This document shows positions 1 to 6,637 of a stretch of DNA of 20,786 nucleotides, piece after piece. How positions within the stretch are numbered: the first letter of the stretch is position 1; the number at the start of each line of letters is the position of its first letter. The stretch comes from JAMDCX01 sp049977145 (GTDB lineage: Bacteria > Planctomycetota > Phycisphaerae > WQYP01), in contig JBMFGW010000071.1 of the NCBI GenBank assembly GCA_049977145.1, positions 1-20,786 on the forward strand, written 5' to 3'. Under the pieces are notes generated by a model. It saw nothing but the letters and a program-made list of their open reading frames with translations, made no database searches and was not told where the DNA came from. Both the position numbers and the translations under genes were made by a program.

Positions 1-509
1 AAATCGTCCAACAAATGGCTGAATATTCATAAAATGGAACAAAAGTGCCATTATTATTCAAAAAACGCCATTATATGGGACTACAGTCTTAAATTTTTTT
101 CTAAAAATAATTGAAGTTTTGTGGTGGCGTGCCCTGAAAAGGCCATTGTTGATCCGATGAGACCTGCGAAAAACAGCTTGATCTCGCGCGTGCCGGAACA
201 ATTTCCGCCCCCAAGCCATTGGCTGCCGCGCATACAATATGTATATATAAATATAAATACATATATGATGTCATTATATTTACGCGGTATACTTTAATGT
301 ATCCCGATCAGGCACCGGCGTAAGTTCTTTTTTATCCGTGCACGGCGGTACCGCTCCCTTACGGTCGCGGCTCGGCCTGCCACCGCGCGCCCACCGGGTG
401 CGGCGGCCCAATAGTCCTTAACCGCCGGGCATATTGGTACGCAAAAAATATAGTGGGTGAACGGCTGCTCCAAACTTGTGTCGCATTGAGCCGGAATGGT
501 GAAACTCCA
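1..509. other. Non-coding left flank, partly AT-rich
   Basis: I see no convincing gene here. A 67-codon minus-strand frame at 359-562 overlaps the end of the TonB-like gene and resembles no family. The first ~120 nt are AT-rich and carry GCCATTAT twice, 20 bp apart (47-54 and 67-74). An AT hairpin is formed by ATATGTAT (237-244) and ATACATAT (257-264). A weak GC inverted repeat (CGGCGG 401-406 with CCGCCG 422-427) lies downstream of the TonB-like gene but has no T-tract, so I do not call it a terminator. Confidence 0.5.
351..373 (-). repeat. Possible dispersed intergenic motif (GAGCCGCGACC...GGGAGCGG)
   Basis: On the minus strand this 23-bp stretch begins GAGCCGCGACC and ends GGGAGCGG. From memory, near-identical motifs recur in intergenic DNA of planctomycete genomes. 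Only one copy is present in this window, so the repeat status is recalled and not shown by the sequence. It lies downstream of the TonB-like gene and could be a REP-like or termination-associated element. Confidence 0.3.
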
Positions 510-1691
510 TCAGGACGAAAGGTTGTAGCGAATGACGAATTTACTTTCCACCGGCTTACCACCGATGATATTGGGTAAAAACCGCGCCTGCATCAGGGCA
601 TCGATGATGGATTGGTCAATGGCGGGATGCCCGGAAGAACGCAGCACTTTTACCGCCGCCACGCTTCCATCTGGAAGAATAGTCAACTGAAATTTTGGAT
701 TTACCAGATGGGCCGGCCAGGCAAATTGGTATTTTAGCGGCATAATCGGATTGGGCGGTGGTCTGACAATGCTTCCGCCACCGCCCACGCCCGCACCACG
801 GCCCCGGCCCGGCCCACCGCCGACGGCCGATCCCAGTGCGGTTTTCGCCCCGTGTTTGAACAATTGTATGGTTCCCCCATCCCCGCCACCGCCGACGGCG
901 GCATCCGGCTGCGGCCCGCGGGAATTCGGCTGCGGCCCCCGACCGCGGGTGCGTTGGCCGGGAACATCGCGTAGACTAATTTGGGTATGCACCGTTCTGG
1001 GAGCCAAGATGTGGGAAGGGGCAACCCACGCATTGTGGGCGTTATTGATCCCAATGACCGGCAATGCGGCATGAAATGGATTGGTATTATCTAAAAGGGC
1101 CAGTGCGTCGGTATGCGGCTTCCAAATGGGTTTGTTGGGAAGATTCGGGGGGGCAGGCAAAGGGCCGGGCCGCCAGCGTTTAGCCGGGTTTGATGGCAAG
1201 GAGTTCAACCCGACGGATTGAATAATTCCCCCTACCGCCGTACTGGATCCACTCTCTGACCGCATATTGCCACCGCCTCCACCCGATGGATGCCAATGTA
1301 GCACCCACCAGACAGCGGCCACCAGAGCCGCTTCAATCAGGACCGCCACCAGGAAACTTAGCAGCCCGGAAACCGGTATCACCCATTGCTTGAGCCGCAG
1401 CACGATGATCCGGTGTGTTTCCGCCAGCCAGGCCAGTTCCGCCGCTTCCGCGGCAGACAATGGATGCGGCCAGGTCAAGTCACTAAGTTCCGCCGACAAC
1501 GGGACGGCGGAGTCAGCCCCCGACTGCTCCGGCACGATTTCATCAGGGCTATCGCCCAAGTTGCGCAGAGCAGTCAGATTGTGCCGCCCATCAATTAATG
1601 CCGTATCGCCATCCGCCACCAGCGAGTCCGCAGGGCGGCAGAGCGAATCTGCCGCGGGGGGCGGTACGACATGAATTGGGCTATCACTCAT
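510..1691 (-). CDS. TonB-like energy-transduction protein (TonB C-terminal domain)
   Basis: A 393-residue protein with the layout of a TonB-family protein. One membrane segment lies at about residues 104-133. A long Gly/Pro/Asn-rich linker follows, including GGGGG at ~137-141 and several GGGG runs. The C-terminal domain (~320-393) contains LPDGSVAAVKVLRSSGHPAID and ends FVIRYNLSS, the usual TonB_C pattern (PDG...V..S.G...D...A...W/R...P). TonB-family proteins carry proton-motive energy from ExbB/ExbD to outer-membrane receptors. The ~100-residue acidic segment before the membrane helix is unusual, because classical TonB starts almost directly with it. No exbB/exbD or receptor gene is nearby, so its partner is unknown. 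The gene begins 60 nt after greA and could be co-transcribed with it. The ribosome-binding site is weak. The family call is fairly safe and the specific role is open. Confidence 0.75.
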   Translation of the reverse strand: MSDSPIHVVPPPAADSLCRPADSLVADGDTALIDGRHNLTALRNLGDSPDEIVPEQSGADSAVPLSAELSDLTWPHPLSAAEAAELAWLAETHRIIVLRLKQWVIPVSGLLSFLVAVLIEAALVAAVWWVLHWHPSGGGGGNMRSESGSSTAVGGIIQSVGLNSLPSNPAKRWRPGPLPAPPNLPNKPIWKPHTDALALLDNTNPFHAALPVIGINNAHNAWVAPSHILAPRTVHTQISLRDVPGQRTRGRGPQPNSRGPQPDAAVGGGGDGGTIQLFKHGAKTALGSAVGGGPGRGRGAGVGGGGSIVRPPPNPIMPLKYQFAWPAHLVNPKFQLTILPDGSVAAVKVLRSSGHPAIDQSIIDALMQARFLPNIIGGKPVESKFVIRYNLSS

Positions 1692-1751
1692 GATTTCTAA
1701 CGGCCAAGCCGCCTATTCCGCAAAAGTGGGCCATCAGGCCAAGCGCCCAAT

Positions 1752-2231
1752 TCAGCTCACTGTCAGAACCTTGTAATGAATTTCACCGCGCGGCACCGAT
1801 ACCCGCACAAGTTGGCCGACTCTAGCGCGCATCAGAGCTTCGCCAAGCGGGCTTTTGGCGGATACTTCCATGATTTCGGAATCGGAATTAAAGGCTTCGG
1901 TGTTCAACTCCCCCACCAGGCGGAATGTTTCCTCATCACCACTTTTTTCATCCCGCACCCGGACCATGCTACCCAAAAATACCATGTCATCGGGAATGTC
2001 GTCAGGATTCACCACCGAGGCGGAGCGCAAGCGGGCGTCCAAGTCTTTGATGCGCGCTTCCAAAAGCGCCAATTCTTCCCGCGCCGCATGGTAGTCGGCA
2101 TTTTCCTTCAGATCGCCCTTTTCCCGCGCTTCCGCGATCCGCGCTGAAATATGCGGACGCTGGTCAATCATGTCCCTGAGTTGCTTTTCCAGTTTTTGTT
2201 TCTCTTTACTGGTTAACAGTTGCATTTCCAT
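1752..2231 (-). CDS. greA: Transcription elongation factor GreA
   Basis: A 159-residue protein of normal GreA length (about 158). GreA inserts its coiled coil into the RNA polymerase secondary channel and stimulates cleavage of backtracked transcripts. The N-terminal coiled coil covers roughly residues 5-75. Its tip carries GDLKENADYHAA (39-50), with the acidic pair D40 and E43 that coordinates the catalytic Mg2+ in this family. The C-terminal FKBP-like domain contains SPLGEALMRARVGQLVRV and ends HYKVLTVS. The first of two nearby ATGs is chosen because GAGGTGA lies 5-6 nt upstream of it. The upstream stretch is AT-rich (2245-2270) and could hold its promoter. The TonB-like gene follows 60 nt downstream on the same strand. 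Confidence 0.95.
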   Translation of the reverse strand: MEMQLLTSKEKQKLEKQLRDMIDQRPHISARIAEAREKGDLKENADYHAAREELALLEARIKDLDARLRSASVVNPDDIPDDMVFLGSMVRVRDEKSGDEETFRLVGELNTEAFNSDSEIMEVSAKSPLGEALMRARVGQLVRVSVPRGEIHYKVLTVS

Positions 2232-2312
2232 GCGTCACCTCATCGTGATTAAAATAATATTAATAAGCTAGGTCGGTCACGGACCGCACGACCGCCAGAG
2301 CATTCATTCGCA

Positions 2313-2909
2313 TCAGTTCAAACCAAGAAAACTCTTCATGTATTCGTCATAAGTGGCCTGCGCCGCGGTATCAGTGAGATTCAACCGCAATTCGTTAATG
2401 ACTTTGGTGCCTTCACGAATCCAAAGCTGGAAACATGGGCCGCAGATACTGGCGTGAATCTCTTCGCCCAAGGCTCCGCTAAAAGGCCGCTCCTTCATTT
2501 TAGGCCCAATTCGCCCGCACCGGCGGCACTGGATATTTCCAGCGGATGCCAACGCGGGCGTCATTTCGGCCTGTTTCATTTCCGGGATTGGAGAACCAAG
2601 CTCCTTGAGCATATCGGCAATCTGATTTCGCGGCATCAAATCGCCGTGGTCATGGGCAACCTTATAACCGCGTGTCAGCGTATGGATGGCACCTTCTGAA
2701 TCCCCCACCCCACGCTGCGCCTCGGCGAGAACAACATAAGCCGGGGACAAATCAGGCTTTAACTGCAACGCCCGCAGCAGCGGCGGGAGTGCTTCTTTAT
2801 ACATCTGCCCTTCCACATAAGCCCGCCCCAGGGATAAAAATCCCAATTCATTTTGGGGATCTGCCGTGGTGATGCTCTTAAAGCGGTCTATACGCGCCTG
2901 ATCAACCAT
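2313..2909 (-). CDS. TPR protein with C-terminal zinc-ribbon / Fe(2+)-trafficking (YggX-like) domain
   Basis: A 198-residue two-part protein. Residues ~20-85 form two to three TPR-like helical repeats (NELGFLSLGRAYVEG..., DLSPAYVVLAEAQRGVGD...), usual protein-interaction modules. Residues ~126-198 carry two Cys pairs, C128-x2-C131 and C156-x2-C159, around PFSGALGEEIHASICGPCF. The tail then reads GTKVINELRLNLTD and ends YDEYMKSFLGLN. This C-terminal pattern matches the YggX/Fe(2+)-trafficking family (PGELG...W...LINE..LN), which protects against iron-dependent oxidative damage. The added CxxC pairs suggest a bound metal, probably Zn2+. The TPR fusion is not found in E. coli YggX, so the actual role is inferred. 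GGAG lies about 10 nt before the ATG. greA follows 81 nt downstream on the same strand. Confidence 0.75.
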   Translation of the reverse strand: MVDQARIDRFKSITTADPQNELGFLSLGRAYVEGQMYKEALPPLLRALQLKPDLSPAYVVLAEAQRGVGDSEGAIHTLTRGYKVAHDHGDLMPRNQIADMLKELGSPIPEMKQAEMTPALASAGNIQCRRCGRIGPKMKERPFSGALGEEIHASICGPCFQLWIREGTKVINELRLNLTDTAAQATYDEYMKSFLGLN

Positions 2910-3244
2910 ATTATTACAACTCCGTGCCGGCCGGTTCGAGTACGCTGCCGCCGCAGCAAAAAAACCAGCAAACCAATTACATAAGATTTTACCGGCTAAC
3001 AGCGACGAAACAAAATGACATCAGAATCTGTTGCACAGCGTCAAGGTCTGATCCATTCATGCACTAATGAGATCTGGTCCGGCGCGGCGCGCCGAAAAAC
3101 CGAAAATGTCACGCGAGCTGGGCCTTAAACGGTAGACCCCAGGATAATCGCGTTGGCAATAGCTCACACTTGTTGCCGCGACGCAGACATCGAACCATGT
3201 CGCAGCGCACTTAAGCTGGTACCTTCCCGCCGTTGCCAAAACTT
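2910..3244. other. Intergenic region between the G1 peptidase and the TPR protein genes
   Basis: About 335 nt with no supported gene. A 110-codon minus-strand frame (3057-3389) runs antisense-free but out of frame into the peptidase gene and resembles nothing. A GC-rich hairpin is present (CGGCGC 3080-3085 pairing with GCGCCG 3089-3094, loop GGC). It has an A-run on its plus-strand 3' side and no T-tract in the direction of the peptidase gene, so a terminator call is not supported. Confidence 0.4.
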
Positions 3245-4168
3245 CTACGCTTTGCGGACGCGGCGGTACCCGAGCACCAATCCAGCCAAGCCAAACAATA
3301 CCAGCGTAGAAGGCTCCGGTACCGGCGATGCACCGCCAACTGGATCTGAGGTCCCGCGCCATCCCCATCCACGTCGTCCGCGCTGCCATGGGAATGGTGA
3401 ACGGGTCGTAACTGGGGAGCTGGTGGACACGGAAAAACTTGTACCCGCAGAATTCAATGCGGAGGTTGTCGCTTTGAGTCTTGATGACGATACCAGATTA
3501 ATAGCCACTGCGGAAAACGAACTGATGGAACCAGCGCTCCCATCCATGGTTGCGGCGGCATTGGAAAACGTGACCGTGCCAAAATTGGCCAATGGCAGCA
3601 CACCACTGCTGCTGGAAGGCGCTTCGGCAATCCATTCCGCTGAGGATCGTTGGCCGGCGGCGGAAACCTGAACCGTGCTGTAGCTTCTGTGGGTGCTCAA
3701 ATCATCAATGAGCAGGTCATATTTGTTATTACCAACGTAACTTACTGACGCGGTAATGGCATTACCCGCCGTAATGTTCAGCGGAATTTCGTAAGCATCG
3801 CTGGGGTACATTTCATACCAGGCATAGTATTCCGCCCGGCCGCCGATCACGTCGGCTCCAATGCCAATTTGCTCCACCGTGGAAGAACTGTATCCATCCA
3901 AGCCCACCCAAAAGGCGGAATAAGATCCGCTGCCAAAGGATGATCCCGTAACGGTCGGTACAGTCCATTGACCGGAGACACTGCTGAACGACTCGGACGC
4001 GGACGTCGCCACATCGGCGTAGCCAGCCCAGTTGGACGAAGTAGTGGTGGCTATGGCGTTCGCAGGGATCATGCTGGCGGATGCGATGCCGCCGACGGCT
4101 AAAACCGCAGCCATTCCAAACAACCCCAACACCATACGATTGTTAACCATCTGCCGGGATAAATTCAT
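3245..4168 (-). CDS. Secreted peptidase G1 (eqolisin) with PEP-CTERM anchor
   Basis: A 307-residue exported protein. Residues 1-~32 form a signal peptide with a hydrophobic core (LGLFGMAAVLAVGGIASA). The middle (~45-250) matches the eqolisin fold: SNWAGY (45-50), GQWTVPTV, FWVGLDG (86-92), VEQIGIG, YYAWYEMYP and SAEWIAE. By alignment from memory with scytalidoglutamic peptidase (Gln53/Glu136), the catalytic pair is Q100 and E178. These are acid endopeptidases. The tail VPEPST + LVLFGLAGLVLGY + RRVRKA is a PEP-CTERM sorting signal, which is removed by an exosortase in Gram-negative bacteria. A basic, Trp/Gly-rich linker at ~255-275 (PWQRGRRGWGWRG) is odd for such a linker. The reverse-strand +1 frame there is Asp-rich, so a compensated frameshift cannot be excluded. 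AAGGAG lies 7 nt before the ATG, and a good promoter lies ~80 nt upstream. Confidence 0.85.
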   Translation of the reverse strand: MNLSRQMVNNRMVLGLFGMAAVLAVGGIASASMIPANAIATTTSSNWAGYADVATSASESFSSVSGQWTVPTVTGSSFGSGSYSAFWVGLDGYSSSTVEQIGIGADVIGGRAEYYAWYEMYPSDAYEIPLNITAGNAITASVSYVGNNKYDLLIDDLSTHRSYSTVQVSAAGQRSSAEWIAEAPSSSSGVLPLANFGTVTFSNAAATMDGSAGSISSFSAVAINLVSSSRLKATTSALNSAGTSFSVSTSSPVTTRSPFPWQRGRRGWGWRGTSDPVGGASPVPEPSTLVLFGLAGLVLGYRRVRKA

Positions 4169-4248
4169 AAGAGAGCTCCTTAAAAAATAATATCATCCCT
4201 TTTATCTCACACGCGGTACCCATGCACCACAATCTATATAGTTAATTA

Positions 4249-4277
4249 AGTATATCCGACCTGTCTGACGGTTTCAA
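4249..4277 (-). promoter_or_regulatory. Near-consensus sigma-70 promoter for the G1 peptidase gene
   Basis: On the minus strand the -35 hexamer TTGAAA (4272-4277) is followed by a 17-nt spacer and the -10 hexamer TATACT (4249-4254). Each hexamer differs from consensus at one position, and the spacer is the optimum length. Transcription would start near 4242, giving a ~70-nt 5' leader before the peptidase ATG at 4168. The peptidase can therefore be transcribed separately from the lipoprotein gene upstream. Confidence 0.6.
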
Positions 4278-4312
4278 AATCTCCGACTTATCAAAATCCT
4301 TAATCGGTTTGG

Positions 4313-4813
4313 CTACGGATGGTTCTGATCGCGACGACCCGGCGCGTGTTGGCGCGGTGCCCCACGCGGGGGTGCCGGTAACACCCTTGGATGCGGACCA
4401 CCCCAAAAACGCGCATGTGGTGGCGGCGGGCCGTGATAATAACGCCAATGGCCCGCCGCCCCACGATAATAATACACATGCCGGATCGGATCAAAATAGA
4501 AATATAGCCCCGCCGCCGGCCCGGGCGCTGCCAAATACGGTGGTACCGGCCCGTTCCAGAAAACTGCGCCTGGTGGCGGCGGCCCCGGCTGATAGACCCA
4601 GCCATAGTTTGGATAGTAGCAATAATAGGCTTGATAGGCAGGAGAATAATAATATTCGTAAGGATACGGATATGGTTGCGCCGGCGGGCCGGCGGCAATC
4701 ACACCGAGATGATGCCAGCGCACGCCCGCCACGTAGGTATTGCAGCCCGCCAAGCCAAAAAGACTACTGGCCGCCAAGGTCACAAACAAGGATTTTAACG
4801 CAAATTTATTCAT
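4313..4813 (-). CDS. Tyr/Pro-rich lipoprotein of unknown function
   Basis: A 166-residue protein with a clear lipoprotein signal peptide: MNK, a hydrophobic core, then the lipobox LAGC with C24 as the expected lipidated residue. The mature part is low in complexity and rich in Tyr, Pro, Gly, His and Trp (PYPYPYEYYYSPAYQAYYCYY, VFWNGPVPPYL, HVYYYRGAAGHWRYYHGPPP). It ends in a basic Pro/Arg tail. I recognise no domain. Similar aromatic-rich short lipoproteins are often envelope-associated, but that is inference. Two other long frames overlap this locus; this one is chosen for its start context (AAGGG about 9 nt upstream) and lipobox. The tandem peptidase gene downstream has its own promoter. 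Confidence 0.6.
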   Translation of the reverse strand: MNKFALKSLFVTLAASSLFGLAGCNTYVAGVRWHHLGVIAAGPPAQPYPYPYEYYYSPAYQAYYCYYPNYGWVYQPGPPPPGAVFWNGPVPPYLAAPGPAAGLYFYFDPIRHVYYYRGAAGHWRYYHGPPPPHARFWGGPHPRVLPAPPRGAPRQHAPGRRDQNHP

Positions 4814-5182
4814 AGTTCATACCCTTCATGATTCATTGTAAATCCAATGTCCTGTTATCAAACGCATGACCGCAAGGTAAGTTGCAAGCGGAGAATTTCA
4901 AGCAGTGGCTGGACCGGATAGATCCTCCAATCCTTGCAACTTTCCAATCGCTGGTACGTGTCGGAGTCAACCGTAGCGTTATGGCTGGGCGGCATATTGA
5001 ATGGCCGATACTGCGGCGGAAAACAATTGCATTGTCTCCACGTTATTCCGAAATTAATTGGAAGGCACGGTTCGCATCGTACAGGACATACTGCATCGAC
5101 AACTTGGGACGCTTGCAACTATCCGGCAAGTTGTGCGTATGGCTTGGTGTCAGGATGGTCGTTTTGAACTGAGGAGTTTACC
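4814..5182. promoter_or_regulatory. Divergent intergenic region and long leader upstream of the prepilin-like gene
   Basis: 369 nt between the divergent lipoprotein and prepilin-like genes. Plus-strand frames of 96 and 77 codons and a minus-strand frame of 86 codons cross it, but none resembles a known family. The end is the ribosome-binding site GAGGAG at 5171-5176. The stretch contains several inverted and direct copies of TTGCAACT, annotated separately. I found no clear -35/-10 pair. Confidence 0.45.
4879..5134. repeat. Set of TTGCAACT-based inverted repeats
   Basis: AAGTTGCAAG (4879-4888) is the exact reverse complement of CTTGCAACTT (4933-4942). AGTTGCAAGC (4880-4889) is the exact reverse complement of GCTTGCAACT (5111-5120). 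ACAACTTG (5099-5106) pairs with CAAGTTGT (5127-5134) around the last TTGCAACT copy. One 5' box can therefore pair with either of two downstream boxes. This would suit operator sites for a DNA-binding protein or alternative RNA pairing in a leader. The pairings are exact; the function is inferred. Confidence 0.4.
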
Positions 5183-5944
5183 ATGCAGTCCGTTGTTCAT
5201 CGTGCATTCACGCTCATAGAGCTGCTGGTGGTTATCAGCATTATCGCGTTATTAATCGGTTTATTGATGCCGGCGTTGCAGTTAGCCCAGCAAGATGCCA
5301 AACGTACCGCCTGCGCGGCTCAATTGCACAGCATCGGCGAGTTATTTGCCGCCTACATGCAAAGCCAAAGCAATGAAATTTTTCCGGCTTGCCCGATGCT
5401 TCCGGATACACCTAACTTCGTGGCATGCTCCGATGGCGTAACGGTTGACTCTGCAACGTCTAATCCGCAGGGTTATGGCCCGTCGCCAATCCAAAGTGTC
5501 ATTGGGGGTGTACCGCCGCCGGCACTGGTTATGCCGCCCCTCAACACCAGCTCATTGGGTCCTAATTATATTCCCACCGCGAATGATCGCGGTCCCGCAG
5601 CGGCTTGGGACTGCCCGGCAGATGTCAACGGATTCACTGATCCACTGACCGGTAAAAGTTATCAATCTTACTTTCTCGCCGAGGGTACCAGTTACCAATA
5701 TGACATGCCTTTGGCCGGCGACCGGATTACCAACTATATGGTTGGCCCACCGACCCACCGCATCAATGTGTACCAACTTCTGCAATCATCGGGCATTTGG
5801 GTCTTAGCGGATATGACCACATTTCATGGTCCGCCGCACAATCCGGATTCCGTCAATATTCTCTTTGCCGATTGGCACGTTGGCAGCGCGCTGGATATTT
5901 CGTCGCAGGCCGGGCAATCGCTTTGGGCCATGCGACATGAGTAA
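5183..5944 (+). CDS. Type II secretion/type IV pilin-like protein (prepilin-type N-terminus)
   Basis: A 253-residue protein with a short basic leader (MQSVVHRA) and the prepilin motif FTLIELLVVISIIALLIGLL. The prepilin peptidase cleavage site is between A8 and F9, with Glu at mature position +5. The residue before cleavage is Ala, not the commoner Gly. The hydrophobic helix is the assembly/anchor segment. Residues ~30-55 continue it (QLAQQDAKRTACAAQLHSIG), as in the large planctomycete family of prepilin-like proteins. The C-terminus has NILFADWHVGSALD, a version of the conserved ...FADGHV.. motif of that family with Trp in place of Gly. Such proteins are exported and may form pseudopilus-like structures, but most have no known function. 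GAGGAG lies 6 nt before the ATG. The next gene begins 31 nt downstream and is probably co-transcribed. Confidence 0.85.
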   Translation: MQSVVHRAFTLIELLVVISIIALLIGLLMPALQLAQQDAKRTACAAQLHSIGELFAAYMQSQSNEIFPACPMLPDTPNFVACSDGVTVDSATSNPQGYGPSPIQSVIGGVPPPALVMPPLNTSSLGPNYIPTANDRGPAAAWDCPADVNGFTDPLTGKSYQSYFLAEGTSYQYDMPLAGDRITNYMVGPPTHRINVYQLLQSSGIWVLADMTTFHGPPHNPDSVNILFADWHVGSALDISSQAGQSLWAMRHE

Positions 5945-5975
5945 ACCATATAGATTCGAATAAATGGAGATTTTT

Positions 5976-6572
5976 ATGACCAGCTTAAGCTTTAAGCAGA
6001 AACTTAGCCAAAAATGGGCCATAACCAGGAAATTTGTCCAGGAACGCAAACAGATTGTCACGCTGGTGGCACTGGTGCTGGCTTGTCTTCTGGTCTATGG
6101 CTGGATGTTCATGCGGAGCCGTGGCTCCACGCGGCACCCGGATTTGTCACCCCAGGTAGCCAAGGTGATTGCCGGTTGGAAGGGGAAATTACCACAATTT
6201 CCGATGTTTGGCCCACCCGCCGGTTTCCAGCGCGGTGATTGGCGCAAGATGACGGCCGCACAGCGGCACGCCATGTTCATGAAACGCCGCGTTCAAATGC
6301 AGGCATTCTTTCTGGCGTTCGCCCATGCCAATGCCGCGCAACAGGCCGCCATCATCGCGGCCGCCAAGGCTCGCTTCGCTGCTATGCGTGCCAGATGGCA
6401 GCAACATGGGGCAACTGGCGGACCGGGCGGGCATCGCGGAGGTCCCGGTGGTCACGGTAACTTCGCTGCGCACCTGCCGCAGATGATGGCTAATCACCTG
6501 ATTAGTGGCGGCAACCCGGAAATGCACGCCGCCATGATGGGATTCTTCATGGCTATGCACAATAGCAAGTAA
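5976..6572 (+). CDS. Small single-pass membrane protein, His/Met/Gly-rich, function unknown
   Basis: A 198-residue protein (start at 5976). It has a basic N-terminal segment, then one membrane helix at about residues 27-46 (IVTLVALVLACLLVYGWMFM). An Ala/Arg/Met-rich, probably helical region follows (~85-142; MTAAQRHAMFMKRRVQMQ, AAIIAAAKARFAAMRARW). Next is a Gly/His stretch (TGGPGGHRGGPGGHG, ~147-161) and a Met/His-rich tail (MHAAMMGFFMAMHNSK). The composition would suit metal binding or a periplasmic Spy/CpxP-like helical protein, but no specific motif supports that. An ATG 12 nt upstream (5964) is also in frame. I prefer 5976 because TGGAG at 5965-5969 lies at proper spacing for it and overlaps the earlier start. 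It follows the prepilin-like gene by about 30 nt, suggesting a shared transcript. Confidence 0.6.
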   Translation: MTSLSFKQKLSQKWAITRKFVQERKQIVTLVALVLACLLVYGWMFMRSRGSTRHPDLSPQVAKVIAGWKGKLPQFPMFGPPAGFQRGDWRKMTAAQRHAMFMKRRVQMQAFFLAFAHANAAQQAAIIAAAKARFAAMRARWQQHGATGGPGGHRGGPGGHGNFAAHLPQMMANHLISGGNPEMHAAMMGFFMAMHNSK

Positions 6573-6611
6573 GAGCCGACGCGGAACGCAACCCGGTGGT
6601 AATTACGTTTG

Positions 6612-6637
6612 CCCGGAGGGGAAGGATTTTCCTCGGG
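6612..6637 (+). terminator. Hairpin, possible terminator of the prepilin-like operon
   Basis: CCC (6612-6614) pairs with GGG (6635-6637). After a bulged G, GAGGGGAA (6616-6623) pairs with TTTTCCTC (6627-6634) using two G-U pairs, with loop GGA. It lies 40 nt after the stop codon. There is no T-run directly behind it, only ATTTTT ~14 nt later, so the terminator call is tentative. Confidence 0.35.

Noticed and set aside
14..220. Scattered GCCATT boxes (47, 67, 142, 215; inverted at 14)
   Set aside because: A 6-bp word in a short AT-rich stretch with irregular spacing is not enough to propose an operator.
734..1074. Overlapping 107- and 112-codon frames inside the TonB-like gene
   Set aside because: They are Pro/Arg-rich shadows of the Gly/Pro linker region in other frames.
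3080..3094. GC hairpin as terminator of the G1 peptidase gene
   Set aside because: In the direction of transcription it is not followed by a T-run.
3153..3671. 172-codon plus-strand frame antisense to the G1 peptidase
   Set aside because: It lies fully opposite a well-supported gene, has no family features and no ribosome-binding site; GC-rich coding DNA gives such shadows often.
4300..4815. Two more long frames over the lipoprotein (4300-4698 minus, 4309-4815 plus)
   Set aside because: Only the 4313-4813 minus frame has a signal peptide, lipobox and ribosome-binding site. The others are very Arg/His- or Asp/Asn-rich without motifs.
4858..5172. Frames of 77-96 codons crossing the leader of the prepilin-like gene
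   Set aside because: None resembles a known protein, start contexts are poor, and the inverted repeats fit a non-coding role better.
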